Below are positions 1-10,600 of a stretch of DNA of 64,000 bases, piece after piece. The DNA comes from Lenzites betulinus. Its lineage: Eukaryota > Basidiomycota > Agaricomycetes > Polyporales > Polyporaceae. Under the pieces are notes generated by a model that saw only the letters and a list, made by a program, of their open reading frames with translations, was not told where the DNA came from and made no database searches. The position numbers and the translations under genes were made by a program. Position 1 is the first letter of the stretch. Every line of letters begins with the position of its first letter. Location: contig JABYQU010000028.1 in the NCBI GenBank assembly GCA_022264855.1, positions 1 through 64,000 on the forward strand, given 5' to 3'.

Positions 1-1054
1 CGAGCTCGGTGCGCGCAACTTGCAGCGCCGCGCGCCGGCCGCGCGACATGTCCGCGGGGTCGTTGGGGTTGACGAGACGGTCCCGAGGCCGTACCGCGGC
101 CTGTGCGCCGAGCAGGAATCCGGTGGGGGCGGCCGGCGGCATGAAGCCCGCGGTTGAGACCGGCGCGGAGACCGTGCGCGAAGGGCGCGCGACAGGGCGA
201 GGTTGGGGCGGAGCGCGCGCAACGGTGGAGGTCGCGGTTTGGACCACGGGCGCGTCGGCCGAGGTCGCCGCGGGCGTTGGACGCGCGGCCGGAGCGGTCT
301 TCGACGACGACGCGATCGGGCGCGCGGTGGTCGTGGAGGGGGCGGACGCGGACGCGGCGGTCTTCGACGAAGACGCGACCGGGCGCGCGGAGGCCGAGGT
401 CTGCGCGGAAGCCGGGGTGGCAGGCTTGGACGCGCGCGCGGCGGGTTGTGTGGGCGACACGGTCGCGGCGGTGGCCTTCTTCTTCCCCTTGCGCGGCGTG
501 GAAGGTTCCGGGGCCGCGGGAACAAAGTCGGCGGGGGCGGGACCCCTGAAGTCCGCGCCGACGACGTTTCCGTCGGGATCGAGGATGACGCGCGCTAGGA
601 AACGGAAGATCAGTCGCGCGCGCAGACGTTTGGCACGGAGGACGTACCGCGCTCGAAGCCCTGCTCGTCGTACCACTCCGCGTAGTCCTCCTCCACCTGG
701 GTGTTGCATTTCTGGCGCCGACGGTGGCACCGGTGGCACTTCGTGGCCCCTTCGCCCAGGATGCAAAGCAGGGCCGACTTGCGGCAATTGTTGCAACGCT
801 CATGTTGCTATGGACAAGTCAGCGTGACCGCGACGAAGGGAAGCGCGCGAGGAGGTACTCACCCGCCAATGCTTTCCGAGCATGGGCTCGGCGGCCTGCG
901 CGGCGCGCGGCACCATCATCTTCGTCCTCTTCCTCGGCAGTGGGTTCGCGCGAGGCGCGCGCGGGCGATGTTCGCGTGTCGAGGCCGTGGAGGGCGCGCG
1001 GTCGACCGCCATGGCGTTTGCGCCGTCGTCGCCGCTAGCAGGGCCGTCGTCTTC
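1..1054 (-). pseudogene. Zn2Cys6-like protein gene, 3' part (exons with the cysteine cluster)
   Basis: This is the downstream part of a minus-strand gene that begins at 13034 and leaves the window at base 1. Exons read from the minus strand are about 1054-863, 807-648 and 594-1. The introns between them have GT/AG borders (808-862 and 595-647). The middle exon (coded near 796-699) has six cysteines spaced C-x2-C-x6-C-x8-C-x2-C-x6-C, which fits the fungal Zn2Cys6 binuclear cluster spacing. Here the cluster lies inside the protein rather than near the N terminus, and basic residues follow the fourth and fifth cysteines. The last exon is a low-complexity Ala/Ser/Thr/Pro/Arg stretch. A role in DNA binding is inferred from the cluster alone. 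The gene is broken by FB-1 at 1055-3511 and by a hAT element at 4078-12912. Confidence 0.6.
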
Positions 1055-1493
1055 CAGCAGCTGTTGTAGGAATGATGCATCATTTACCGTTAAATGGCCT
1101 GCGGCGTATTGCATCAGTTACCGTCTGCGTCCTGATGCATTACGACAGCCCGGTAAGCGACCGAGGACCCTCCGGGACCTGCCTAATTAGGCAGGTGCCC
1201 CCGGGGAATGCTGTTATCTACTGTTTTTGCTAATCTACTGCTTATCTCTTCTAGATTACAGTCTTATCTCATCTATCTGGCGCTTTCCCGCGCCCCTCAG
1301 GCCTCTGCAAGCGGGCGCTTTGTCTCCCGGCTCAGTACACCCCAATTAGGCAACTGCCTCCTCCTCCCTCCATACCCCCCTCCTCCCTCCGGCTCTCCTG
1401 GGCTCGTTTCTCCTCCGTTTAAGCTCGCACTGGAACCGTTCGATTTGCATTTATTAGGACTACAATCGCGCGCAAACGCGTCCGGAATCCGGT

Positions 1494-1515
1494 AAGTACT
1501 AACAGTTTTAGATCA
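1494..1515 (+). other. Compact intron-like motif in FB-1 arm
   Basis: Within 22 bases there is a consensus 5' splice site (GTAAGT), a yeast-type branch site (TACTAAC) overlapping it, and a TTTTAG acceptor-like end. Related blocks occur at the same arm position in the other FB elements, for example near 55729 in FB-5. It is too short to be a working intron as a unit. The conserved GTAAGTACT could instead be a donor site for transcripts entering from the element end. Confidence 0.3.
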
Positions 1516-1896
1516 GATACAAAGTGGGCTAGTGAGACGACGCAAAACGCGCGATATCTCGCCCGTTTCGCGTCGCCTCCTCACGCGTAAGGGCTCCCCG
1601 GAAAGCCACAGAACGTCGCTTTCCGGCGAGCCGTTAACGACGCGAAACGGTGCGGTATTGGGGGAGATACCGTCCGCCCTTCTGGGGAAGGGGAGTAACT
1701 CCACCTCCCTGGTCCATACCCCCTGCAACTCATGCTCTGTGCTTTCCAAAAGCTCACTGACCGTGTATTGAATGTATTAGAGCTTTTATAAGGTCAACAA
1801 GAGCCGAAAAACGCGCTGACATGCGCTTGAAAGCACTTGCTCTGTAGCTGGACCAAACACATACATATGTCCTTGTATCTCAGGAACGCGGATGCA

Positions 1897-1969
1897 CCTC
1901 GCAACGAAACGCATACCGCCAGAAAGCTACTGAACGTAGCTTTCTGGCGGTATGCGTTTCGTTGCGAGG
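1897..1969. repeat. Perfect 34-bp-arm hairpin inside FB-1
   Basis: Positions 1897-1930 are the exact reverse complement of 1936-1969, with a 5-base loop (TGAAC). The arm includes ACCGCCAGAAAGCTAC. A partly degraded partner hairpin sits at about 2600-2670 in the other arm. Corresponding hairpins with different sequence occur in the other FB elements. Confidence 0.9.
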
Positions 1970-3511
1970 CGACCACTCGTTGCCTCGCTATCACTCTCCT
2001 CCTCTCCTCCTGTTGCTCCTACACACTGTACATGGCTTCCTTGTAGCATATCCCCCTGTTTGTATTGTAACACACATGTATCCTATAGTGCTAAATGAGA
2101 GCTTTCTATCGCACCCAAGATCCCCCAGAACGACCAAAAACTGATGTTAATATGAAGTTTTATACCCCCATTGTGCTGCTTCAGTGTATTGCAAAAGGTG
2201 TAAGCTACAGTGAGTCTTAAGACACCCTATGGGCGTCTTAAGACACTTTTTTTAGGACAGATCAGCTAATATCTCTCTCAGTTTAGCTCCGAATGCCACG
2301 AAACATTACACGAACATAGTGCACGCGTGTCGCTACTCAGATCAAAAAGAAACACTGTAATCGGACATGATTTCATTGCACTATAAGCTCCACCCTGGAA
2401 CACACTGATAAACAGTTTATGAAGCCAGATCTTGCAGTGGGGCCTGAAAACCTGTAAATTATCAATCTATGAAGTACTGTGTATATGTACATGAAGTCTA
2501 TCGGTGGTTTGAAGTGGGGGTCATGGAGATCTGCAAGATATGATCAAGGGAAGAAGGAGGAGGAGAGGAGGAGCATAGCGCAATGAATAACGGTCGTATT
2601 GCGACGCAAAACATACTGTCGGAAAGCTGCTGAACGCAGCTTTCCGGCGATATGTTTTTCGTCGCGAGGCGTGTCCGCGTTCCGAAGCTACGGCATATGT
2701 GGTGTCCCTGTAGCTGAGCCACAGGGGGAGGGTCTTTGAGTGCGTTTGAGCGCGTTTTGTGCTGTATCCATTATTTAAACAGTGTCTATAATATAGTGTG
2801 AGCGAGCTGTAAAAGTATGATGGCATCCTGATGTGAATTGGAGGGAATATGGACCGGGGAGGTGGAGCTACCCTCCTCCCCCAGAAGGGTGGACGGTATC
2901 TCCACCGTCCCCGGGCCGTTTCGCGTCGTGGAGGGCTCTCCGGAAAGCTACGTTTTGTGGCTTTCCGGGGAGCCCCTACGCGCGAGCATGCGACGCGAGG
3001 CGCGCGAGATATCGTGTGTTTTGTGTCGGCTTATGGCCCCAGTTTGTACCTGGTGTAGAACAGTCAGTACTTACCGGATTTCGGACGCGTTTGCGCGCGA
3101 TTGCAGCCTAATAAAATGCGAATCGAACGGTGCCAGCGCGAGGGTGATCCGACAAGAAATGATCCCAGGAGAGCCGGAGGAAGGAGGGGGGTATGGAGGG
3201 AGGAGGCCATAATTGCCTAATTGGGGTGTGTTGAGCCGGGAGCCAAAGCGCCCGCTTGCAGAGGCCTGAGGGGCGCGGGAAAGCGCCGGAGTGATGAGAT
3301 AAGACTGTAATCTAGAAGAGATAAGCAGTAGATTAGCAAAAACAGTAGATAACAGCATTCCCCGGGGGCACCTGCCTAATTAGGCAGGTCCCGGAGGGTC
3401 CTCGGTCGCTTACCGGGCTGTCGTAATGCATCAGGACGCAGACGGTAACTGATGCAATACGCCGCAGGCCATTTAACGGTAAATGATGCATCAGGACTAC
3501 CACAGCTGGTG

Positions 3512-4077
3512 CGTCTTCAGCCGCGGCGGGGTTGTCGACGATTTCGACATCGTCTGTCTCGTCGTCGTCGTCATCCGGCTTGAAGGATGCCGTGTCGCGC
3601 GACACGATCTCGACCGACGGGCTGCGCGCGCGCTTCTTGGAGGCCTTCGAGCCGCGCGAGCTGATGACGACGGAGGGGGCGCTGGCGCGCGAGCGGCCAC
3701 TGCGCGCGGACGGGGTACGAGGTGGCGGGGTCGCGGCCTGGATCTCGCGCAGGGCAGCGCCGAAGGGATCGGAGTCTTCGCGCTCAGCCGCGCGGGCAGC
3801 GGCGCGCCGTTTGCGCGCGGCAACGCGACGGTCGCGCGCAGCGAGGATCTGCCCGCGCGCCCACTCGGGCCATTCGGCGTCGGCGAACGCGAAGGCGTCC
3901 TCCACGCGCTCCCAGACCGCGTTGGCGTGGCTGTCGAGGACAAACGGAGGGCAGCACGCTTTCTCCGCCGCGTCCTATGGGGGAATGATGGTCAGCGCGC
4001 GAGAGAGAAGGCAGAACGCGCGGGCGTACCAGTACGCGCGCAGCACGGCGGGCCCACTTGCGGCACTTGCTCCCTGT
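3512..4077 (-). pseudogene. Zn2Cys6-like protein gene, middle part
   Basis: This is the middle of the same minus-strand gene. An exon begins about 3974 after an acceptor (intron about 3975-4028 or 4035; the donor choice is uncertain) and runs down to the FB-1 insertion at 3518. A short exon piece, about 4069-4036, joins across the hAT insertion to 12913-13034. The encoded stretch is basic, Arg/Ala-rich with a W-E-R-V-E-D start, then Ser/Lys-rich with a DDDDDETDD acidic run. That mix is typical of a disordered nuclear protein. The frame continues cleanly on both sides when the two transposons and one TSD copy each are ignored, so both insertions hit what was an open reading frame. Confidence 0.6.
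4070..4077. repeat. 8-bp target-site duplication of the hAT element (left copy)
   Basis: CTCCCTGT here is repeated at 12913-12920. The element's terminal inverted repeats, TAAGGCTGCACACCGG on the left and TAAGGCTGCACACGGG on the right, start exactly next to it. An 8-bp duplication with ends of the form YARNG is the hAT signature. Confidence 0.92.
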
Positions 4078-4366
4078 TAAGGCTGCACACCGGCTCCGGA
4101 TCAGCGACCGGATAGAGCCGCACAACCTGGAGCCGCGACCCGCGGGTGCAGCTCTCCCGGATCCGGGTCACCGGTGTGCCCAGGTCACCGCGGATCCAGG
4201 TGCACGTTCGAAAATCTCATGATCCGTTACGGGTTTGTCACTTAGAAAGGCCTTACTAGCGCCATTGCACAAGCTATTCAATGTTCAAGTTCAGATGAAT
4301 AGAAGTAAACAGAACTACATGACATTGAAGCTAGTATGCATGCATATACAACTTGTGCTAAAGATC

Positions 4367-5502
4367 TCAGTCCTCGCTGTCATCGTCCTCGCTGATGGCC
4401 AAGCCGGAATCCTCAGCCTCAGAAGTGAACCAATCACCCATACCCCTCCCCTCACTCCCTGAGTCCGACACAGACACAAGATCGGGGATCTCTGAGTCTG
4501 AGAGTGTGCCAGAGTCAGAGATCGACCTGTACATCTCACCAGACCCCAGCCGGACATCTGAATACTCGGTGTCAAGGTTCATCGCTGCTGCCGGCAAGCC
4601 AGACGGCGGAGTCGTAAGGTCCGAGGTACCGCAATGTTCCGCGCTGCCGGGCTTCGTGCTGTCGGTTGGCGATGGGTCTTCAAGAGAGAGGAGATGGAGC
4701 GCGGCTGCGAGGGCGCGTCCTGTGCGGCTGTACAAAGTCCCTTGCGGCCATTCCCCATCGGGACGCGGGCCCGGGGGCTCGAGCGGTGCATATGCGACGC
4801 GGAGCTGTTCAACATCGACATCTGCGAATACGGACTGTTCAAAAGAATCCAATAAGTCATAAGCACACGTATAGAGCTGTGAATAGCGTACCTTGTAGTT
4901 GACGCGAAGCCATCCCGCAAGCTCGCTCAGTTCGTCATCGGCGCGCTCCAGAGGATGCAGTTCGAGGGCTGTTTGGACTAGCCGGGCAGTGAAGTCGTCG
5001 AAGTCGTCCTCGGTGAGCTGTGCGCCTCGGCCTGGGAGTGGGAGAAACGCGCGATAGACCAGCGCGAGGTCGAGGAGGTTGGCGAACTGTTTGTTGGATC
5101 CCTCGCATTGAATCAGGAAAGGGCCCCAGATTAGATGCATCCATGCGTTGACGCGCTTCTGCGTGATGCTGCTGGGGTCGTCCGTGGGGAAAAGAATCTA
5201 ACTTTGAGTTAGAATTTGCTTCCGAAAGAGGAGCAATAGATCCTGAACTCACTGTGAGCGCGTATGTCGGCCCGTAGGCAACGAGTACTACCGCAGACAT
5301 CTGCTCATCTTCTAGGCCGTTCTGAGCATACGTAGCATCCGGGCGTAGGTGGAGGTCTGCGCCAGAGGCCATAGAAGAACGTAGGAATGTGGAATAGGGA
5401 ATCGTGGGGGTAGCGATCGGGAGGGACAAGCCTGGGGCAGAACGCACGGCGAGTCAGAGTGGGACTTGGAGCACGCAGCTCGTACCTACCTTGCTCGGGC
5501 AT
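4367..5502 (-). CDS. Passenger protein of the hAT element, unknown function
   Basis: The gene has three exons on the minus strand: 5502-5490, 5431-5253 and 5158-4367. The GT/AG introns are 58 and 94 bp. The joined frame is 984 bases (327 aa plus stop). The start MPEQG is chosen because it splices in frame into the longer second exon. The central part (around residues 65-150) is compact, with a K-R-V-N-A-W-M-H-L-I-W run and a G-S-N-K-Q-F-A-N-L-L-D-L-A-L run, and looks like a conserved folded domain. The C-terminal third is acidic and Ser-rich (DSGTLSDSEIPDL, ending EDDDSED) and probably disordered. I do not recognise the domain; it resembles lineage-expanded Agaricomycete hypothetical proteins. 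It is divergent from the transposase and lies inside the hAT ends, so it is a passenger or accessory gene. Confidence 0.6.
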
Positions 5503-6099
5503 TCTATATACTATTTGTCTCCTAGTAGGTGTGGTCGTTCGATTGCACACGCCAACACGCCTTGCAGGTATTTCGTTCCGAGCCCCGAGTGAGTATCAAT
5601 GCTGCCGATACGAACTGAGGCCGTAGCGCCCACGCGGTTTGCGCATGCCCTTGTGATGAAATGGCATTGTCCCCCGGAAACGCTGAGGTCTCACTTGTTT
5701 GCAGAGATAATCATAACGTGTTCGTCCTGCTGGCAGAGCAGGTGACTGAGATTGGATGGGCGTGAGTGTGCACGACATTGAGTAAGCTGGCGAGTCTCTG
5801 ATCCACGCACCTGGGAAAGCTGTGCTGTGCTCGCAGGTGGTACTAGGATGAATGTCGATGCTTTCAAAGGATGGGCGAAAGGAGAGTGGCTCTATGTACA
5901 GCGGAGCAGTATCCTCTGCAGGAATGAGAGGTGAAAGAGAGCGTACGTGGTATGCAAGCTCGCATGGCAGACGGGTGGGAAGCATGCCGTGGGCACAAAC
6001 TTTATTTGTGTAAACTCTAATCATGCGCAGGCTGTCCTCCTCCTCGCTCCTCAACGCCACGTCGTCCTCAATGCCACGTCACCGTCCTTTCCAAATCCC
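5503..6099. other. Gene-poor interval between passenger gene and TRIM
   Basis: The region has a 154-codon minus-strand open frame (6060-5596) with no feature I recognise and unremarkable composition. It may be the upstream region of the passenger gene. I see no supported gene. Confidence 0.4.
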
Positions 6100-6104
6100 T
6101 ATCC

Positions 6105-6311
6105 TGTTAACTTTAGCGCCCGTTGGTATCAAGCGCCTCCGCTCGGTCCGAACAGCGATCGATAGATTAGATCGAGTTCCCTTATATACATGGCTCTGAA
6201 ATGTATGTACGGTACGCGTTTGCAACGAGACCCCCATCCCCATCGCTCTCTCTGTCGGTCTCAAGCCAAGCGCGCCGCTCAACGTCCCTGCGGCAGCCCC
6301 GAAACTTCACA
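6105..6311 (+). repeat. TRIM 5' LTR
   Basis: This 207-bp LTR has TG...CA ends and an internal TTATATAC that could serve as a TATA box. It appears identical to 7016-7222. Confidence 0.88.
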
Positions 6312-7015
6312 CAAACGCGTCTCCTCTGCACGAAGGATAATTCGCGCATGCCCGGTGGGGCCGAAGCCACCCGCGCCCGGCACGCTGAACTCGCCCAACC
6401 CCGCGCAGACTCGTTTACTCGTGTCTAGCCGCCGCCGCCGCTGCCGCCGCTGTTCCCGTCCCCCCCCTCCTGCACGCCGTCGTCCCCCGCACGCGTCCGA
6501 ACCCGCCGCCGTCCGTGGTGTGCCTGCCCCCTCTCTGCCGCGTAGCTGGCACTGCCGCACGCCTGAGCCCCAGTGTACGTCCTCCGTCGACCCACGCCTC
6601 GCACCCCGAATCTCGTACGTCCCCCGTCGACCCGCACTTCGCACCCCGAACCCTTGCGTGCCCGCAGCCCCGCACCTCGACCCGTGCATTCGATCCTCGT
6701 ATCCGATCCTTGTATTCGATCCTCGACCCCGATCCGCGTATTCGATCCTTGTTTGCCCTCGATCCTCGACTCGATTCTTGACCCTCGACCCACGTTTCCT
6801 CGCCCCCGATTCACGACCCACACCCCATCTCGATTCCTGCACCTCACGTGTCCCGACACCGTCCTCGATCACTGTTGGAGTATCGGACTGGTTTTGGTAT
6901 GATCCTGTTGATGTTGCTGTTGACGTTGAGTGTCCCTTTTCTCTGAAATTGGTATGTTTGCTTTTGCCGCCCCCCCTTCTCATTGCTCCCCCTCGCTACG
7001 TCGCTTGTAGGGGTG

Positions 7016-7222
7016 TGTTAACTTTAGCGCCCGTTGGTATCAAGCGCCTCCGCTCGGTCCGAACAGCGATCGATAGATTAGATCGAGTTCCCTTATATAC
7101 ATGGCTCTGAAATGTATGTACGGTACGCGTTTGCAACGAGACCCCCATCCCCATCGCTCTCTCTGTCGGTCTCAAGCCAAGCGCGCCGCTCAACGTCCCT
7201 GCGGCAGCCCCGAAACTTCACA
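7016..7222 (+). repeat. TRIM 3' LTR
   Basis: This is the second 207-bp copy. It is preceded by a purine-rich tract and followed by the TATCC duplication. Confidence 0.88.
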
Positions 7223-7227
7223 TATCC

Positions 7228-7664
7228 CCTATCGTTTTGTCTCAGATTTGTCTTCCAACCTCTTGGGCCCCCGGATTCTTACACATCCACATGCCCCACC
7301 ACACCCTTTCCTCTGCCTGCCCGAATGTGAACACCGCCGCATGATTTGTTCGTACTCCAAGGTATGACTAAGTACCACGTCCTCGTTCCCTTGTGAGCTG
7401 ATTTCCTTTGCTTTGTCTGATGATCACCAGGTCAAGAGCTTGCCACCATGAGGCTGGGAGACCCATGAGTGCGTGCCGTTGTGACAGGCCAAGGCTGATA
7501 ACGATTAAGTGTGATATCCGTCGTCGCCAGACAAGTCCCTCGATGGGGTTAGGTTCGGGACTAACATAAATACTGGATACGAGCGCGCGGTGAGTGCAAA
7601 CCGCTTCGGTCAACCTCCTCCCGTGCTCACAGAATCTCACCTCCATCCTCAAGTTCTCTCCGTC
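7228..7664. other. Upstream region of hAT transposase
   Basis: I see no coding gene here. It is the presumed promoter and leader of the transposase that starts at 7665, and it contains GTATGA-type donor-like sites. Confidence 0.4.
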
Positions 7665-10600
7665 ATGCCCGAAACGCCGCAGCGCCATAAACGCCGCCGT
7701 GATACAGTAGTGTCACCACCCGCGAAGTTAGCGGGCCCTCCGACCGCAGATCTCGCCGTCAGGTCAGCCGACACCGCGTCCATGGCAGGAGCTCTCCGCA
7801 GCATCAAGAGCCCGCCGAAGAAGAAGGTGAAGCCCGCCGTCGCCAATGGTAACGACTCCGACTCGAGTGCTATCGATGAACCAGACCCTCGGAGCGAGTC
7901 CCCCACGCTTCAGTCGGACAATAAAGGTGATACTATGGACGGCGGGGTGGCCACCGTCGCCGCGCGCACAAAGCGTCCTCGCCGCCCACAGCTTCTTTCC
8001 GCAGACGAGAAGCGGGCACGCTTTCGTGCCAAGTATGCTGGGAAGACTCACGAAGAGGTCCTAGGTGAGCAGGTGTCTCATACATGTGTTCTCGAACGTG
8101 CTAACACGCTTTCTCTGGGCAGCGATAATTTCGCAAGGATGGCGTTCCAGCGTGTACAAACACTTCCGCCCTCCTGTCATCGTGCCGGGACCGAACGGCT
8201 GCGTGGCCTACACTGCTACACACTATTTCAGTGGGATCCAGGCGGGTTGCCCCGCTGATGGAACTCAGATAGTGAGGCAGTGAGACTCCAAGTGAGAGCC
8301 AGCGGTATCCACGAGTGCGGCAGGTCACCAAAATGCAGGTGGGCTGCCAGTCAGAATCCAGGTGGAAAGCCACCAAGGCCACTTCCTCAGCGTGGATTTG
8401 GATGTTGCCCATCAGCGCGCTCTGCCGGCGGCGTGCCGCGCGCGGCGGCGCGGGACACAGCGGACTTAGACTTTCGAACTTGCTCTCGTCCTCTCCTAGT
8501 CACTCTAGGTCTCTTCGCTCACGTCCTGCTCTTCCTGTGCTTCTCCCTTTACTAAGCTAGGTCCCACCGCTGTGCCGCAATTCTTCGCCGAACTGTTGCC
8601 AAGGTACGCCTCCTCCGCTTTCAAGGTCCAAGAGTGAATAAGTCATTGGCCGGACATATCGAGGTGCCACGTCAGCCTGCGGGCACGGGCACATGCAGTC
8701 ATTTAGACGTCCAACAGGTATATATGTTATCTTCTACTTGATTAGATGTCTTGCGGGTCACAGGGGGCCCCGATGGGTGCGCCGGACGGCAGGCAAGTAG
8801 GTTGTGCATGTGGGGCAGGCCCGTTGGGGGTCGCTCGTACTGAACTCATTTTAATCATGCCCTGTGTCCTTGCGTCCCCTCCTTTCCTTGGCTTGTGGAA
8901 TGTATCGTGTCTATGTAGCCAGCGATATCCAGTATCATAATAAATCTATTCAATTATGTGTGCTAGCACCCCGTCCCGTTCATGAGCTAGCCAGGGAGAG
9001 CAGCTGCCAGCTCGCCAACCTGCCGGCGGTTATGGCTTCCTGGGGCCCATGGCGAGCCACCTTGATTTCGACAGCAAGCCACCTGGATTTAGGTGGCCTG
9101 CCGCACTCGTGGATACCACTTGGCTCAGCGCTCGTTTCCCGTGTCTCGTGATGCCACCTGGATCCCGGTAGATTCATGTACGGCGGTGTACCGCTTCGTC
9201 TGCAAGAAGTGCGTATTATTTGGTCCTTTATTGCGTTAATGTCCTTGCTGAACTCATTGCTCTCGCAGGTACCCGTCCAAACACGTGGATCGCATCGATT
9301 ACGAAGACTCAACCGGAAATTTAAAGTGTCATGGCGATTGCTGCGATCCTGACGACACCCCGAGGTCGAGCAAATCGCCGCCTTCGCACACGGGGCTACG
9401 TACAGTCCAGCGCGAATGCACGTCCTCCTGGCGCTATGGGTCTCCCGCAGGCACCGCCCGTTCTTGATTGTCGAAGACCCGGAGCTTCGCAAGGCGTTTC
9501 GCATGCTCTACGGCAAGGTCGACATCCCGTCTCGTGGCACCGTGGCCCGCGATGTGCATGTCCTTGTCGATCACACGAAAGCTAAGCTCATTGATCTCCT
9601 CACGGTAAGCTTGGCAGCGTCTCCTACAATCAGAGCATGCGTGCTGATTTGCATTCGTAGAGTCTGCCATTCAAAATCCACATCTGCGTGGATGGCTGGA
9701 CGTCGCCCAACGTACTGTCATTCCTAGGTATTACAGTTCACTGGCACCACAACGGGGAAATCAGGCATGTTGTACTCGACTTCGTCAAGTGAGTGGACTG
9801 TTGCTCTCATTGATTGGATGCTTACTCACTTCGATTTCGCCAGGTTGACGGGCTCGCACACGGGCAAATATCTTGCCCAGAAGCTGGTTGAATGCCTTAA
9901 CGAATACAAGATCGCCGACAAGGTACATCTGCACCTCATCGCATTGATACTTACTGAACAATCTACTGTGTTGTAGCTCCTCGTCGTAACCTGCGACAAC
10001 GCGGACAACAACCGCATGATGCTCAATGAGATGAAGATTCTGATTCCAGGTTACCGTGGGACCCTTACGCGCGTACGCTGCTTTGGGCACATCCTTAACC
10101 TCGTGGTCAAGGTAAGGTTTCGTGTTGCACTCTATCAATCATGTACTTACGACCACCCATATTAGGCGATACTGTCTCAGTTCGGTCCCCGGAGGAAATC
10201 AAAGGGTGAAGGAAGCAACGACGGCAATGAAGACATCGATGACGCGAGCGATGCGGACCGCGAAACTGAGCGACAGCTGCGCGCGCTCGACGACGGCGAC
10301 ATCGACGAGGACGAGCAACTGGACAATGACGTCGCCGATGAAGGTCGTGAAAGTGCCGACGACGCTGTCCTCGACCAACTGGACGACGAGCATCCAGAGC
10401 TGGTGCTCTCCCGCGCAGACATACGCGCTGGCCAAGTGGCCGTCAAGAAGGTGAGATATGTTGCGATCATAATACCTCTCTTTGCACTGATTAGGCCATG
10501 GACTTAGATTCTCCAGCTTTCCAAGAAAGTCTGGAACAGCCCTGCCGTGCGAAGCGAGCTGGCCAAGCTGTCCGCGGAAGCTAATCTCAATAGCGAGGTC

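Larger units (their letters stand above)
1055..3511 (+). mobile_element. FB-1: gene-free foldback element with 7-bp TSD
   Basis: The element is 2457 bp and flanked by the direct repeat CGTCTTC (1048-1054 and 3512-3518). Removing it together with one TSD copy restores the reading frame of the host gene. The ends are CAGCAGCTGTTGTAG on the left and, reverse-complemented, CACCAGCTGTGGTAG on the right. The arms match for roughly 680 bp (1055-1740 against 2830-3511) and further inward as weaker blocks, so the whole element is an imperfect palindrome centred near 2235-2283. The arms hold smaller hairpins, the TGATGCATCA palindromes near both ends, a GC-rich stem around CCTGCCTAATTAGGCAGG (1179-1196), and the central GTCTTAAGAC at 2235-2244. 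I saw no plausible protein gene. It is the first of five related elements in this window and is probably non-autonomous. Confidence 0.85.
6105..7222 (+). mobile_element. TRIM: miniature LTR retrotransposon, 1118 bp
   Basis: Two direct repeats of 207 bp (6105-6311 and 7016-7222) begin TGTTAAC and end TTCACA, with the TG...CA ends expected of LTRs. By eye they are identical. They are flanked by the 5-bp TSD TATCC (6100-6104 and 7223-7227). A short purine-rich run (GTAGGGGTG) precedes the 3' LTR. The 704-bp interior has no gag or pol. It consists of low-complexity C-rich DNA with tandem variants of CCGTCGACCC and CGATCCTCGTATTCGATCC. Size and structure fit a terminal-repeat retrotransposon in miniature that needs enzymes from elsewhere. 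Identical LTRs imply recent insertion into the hAT element. Confidence 0.88.

Noticed and set aside
9..1069. Plus-strand open frames over the GC-rich left edge
   Set aside because: They are shadows of the minus-strand Zn2Cys6-like exons. The minus strand has proper introns and a cysteine cluster.
6190..7110. 306-codon open frame across the TRIM interior
   Set aside because: It is low-complexity C-rich sequence bounded by LTRs, with parallel open frames in other registers and no domain.
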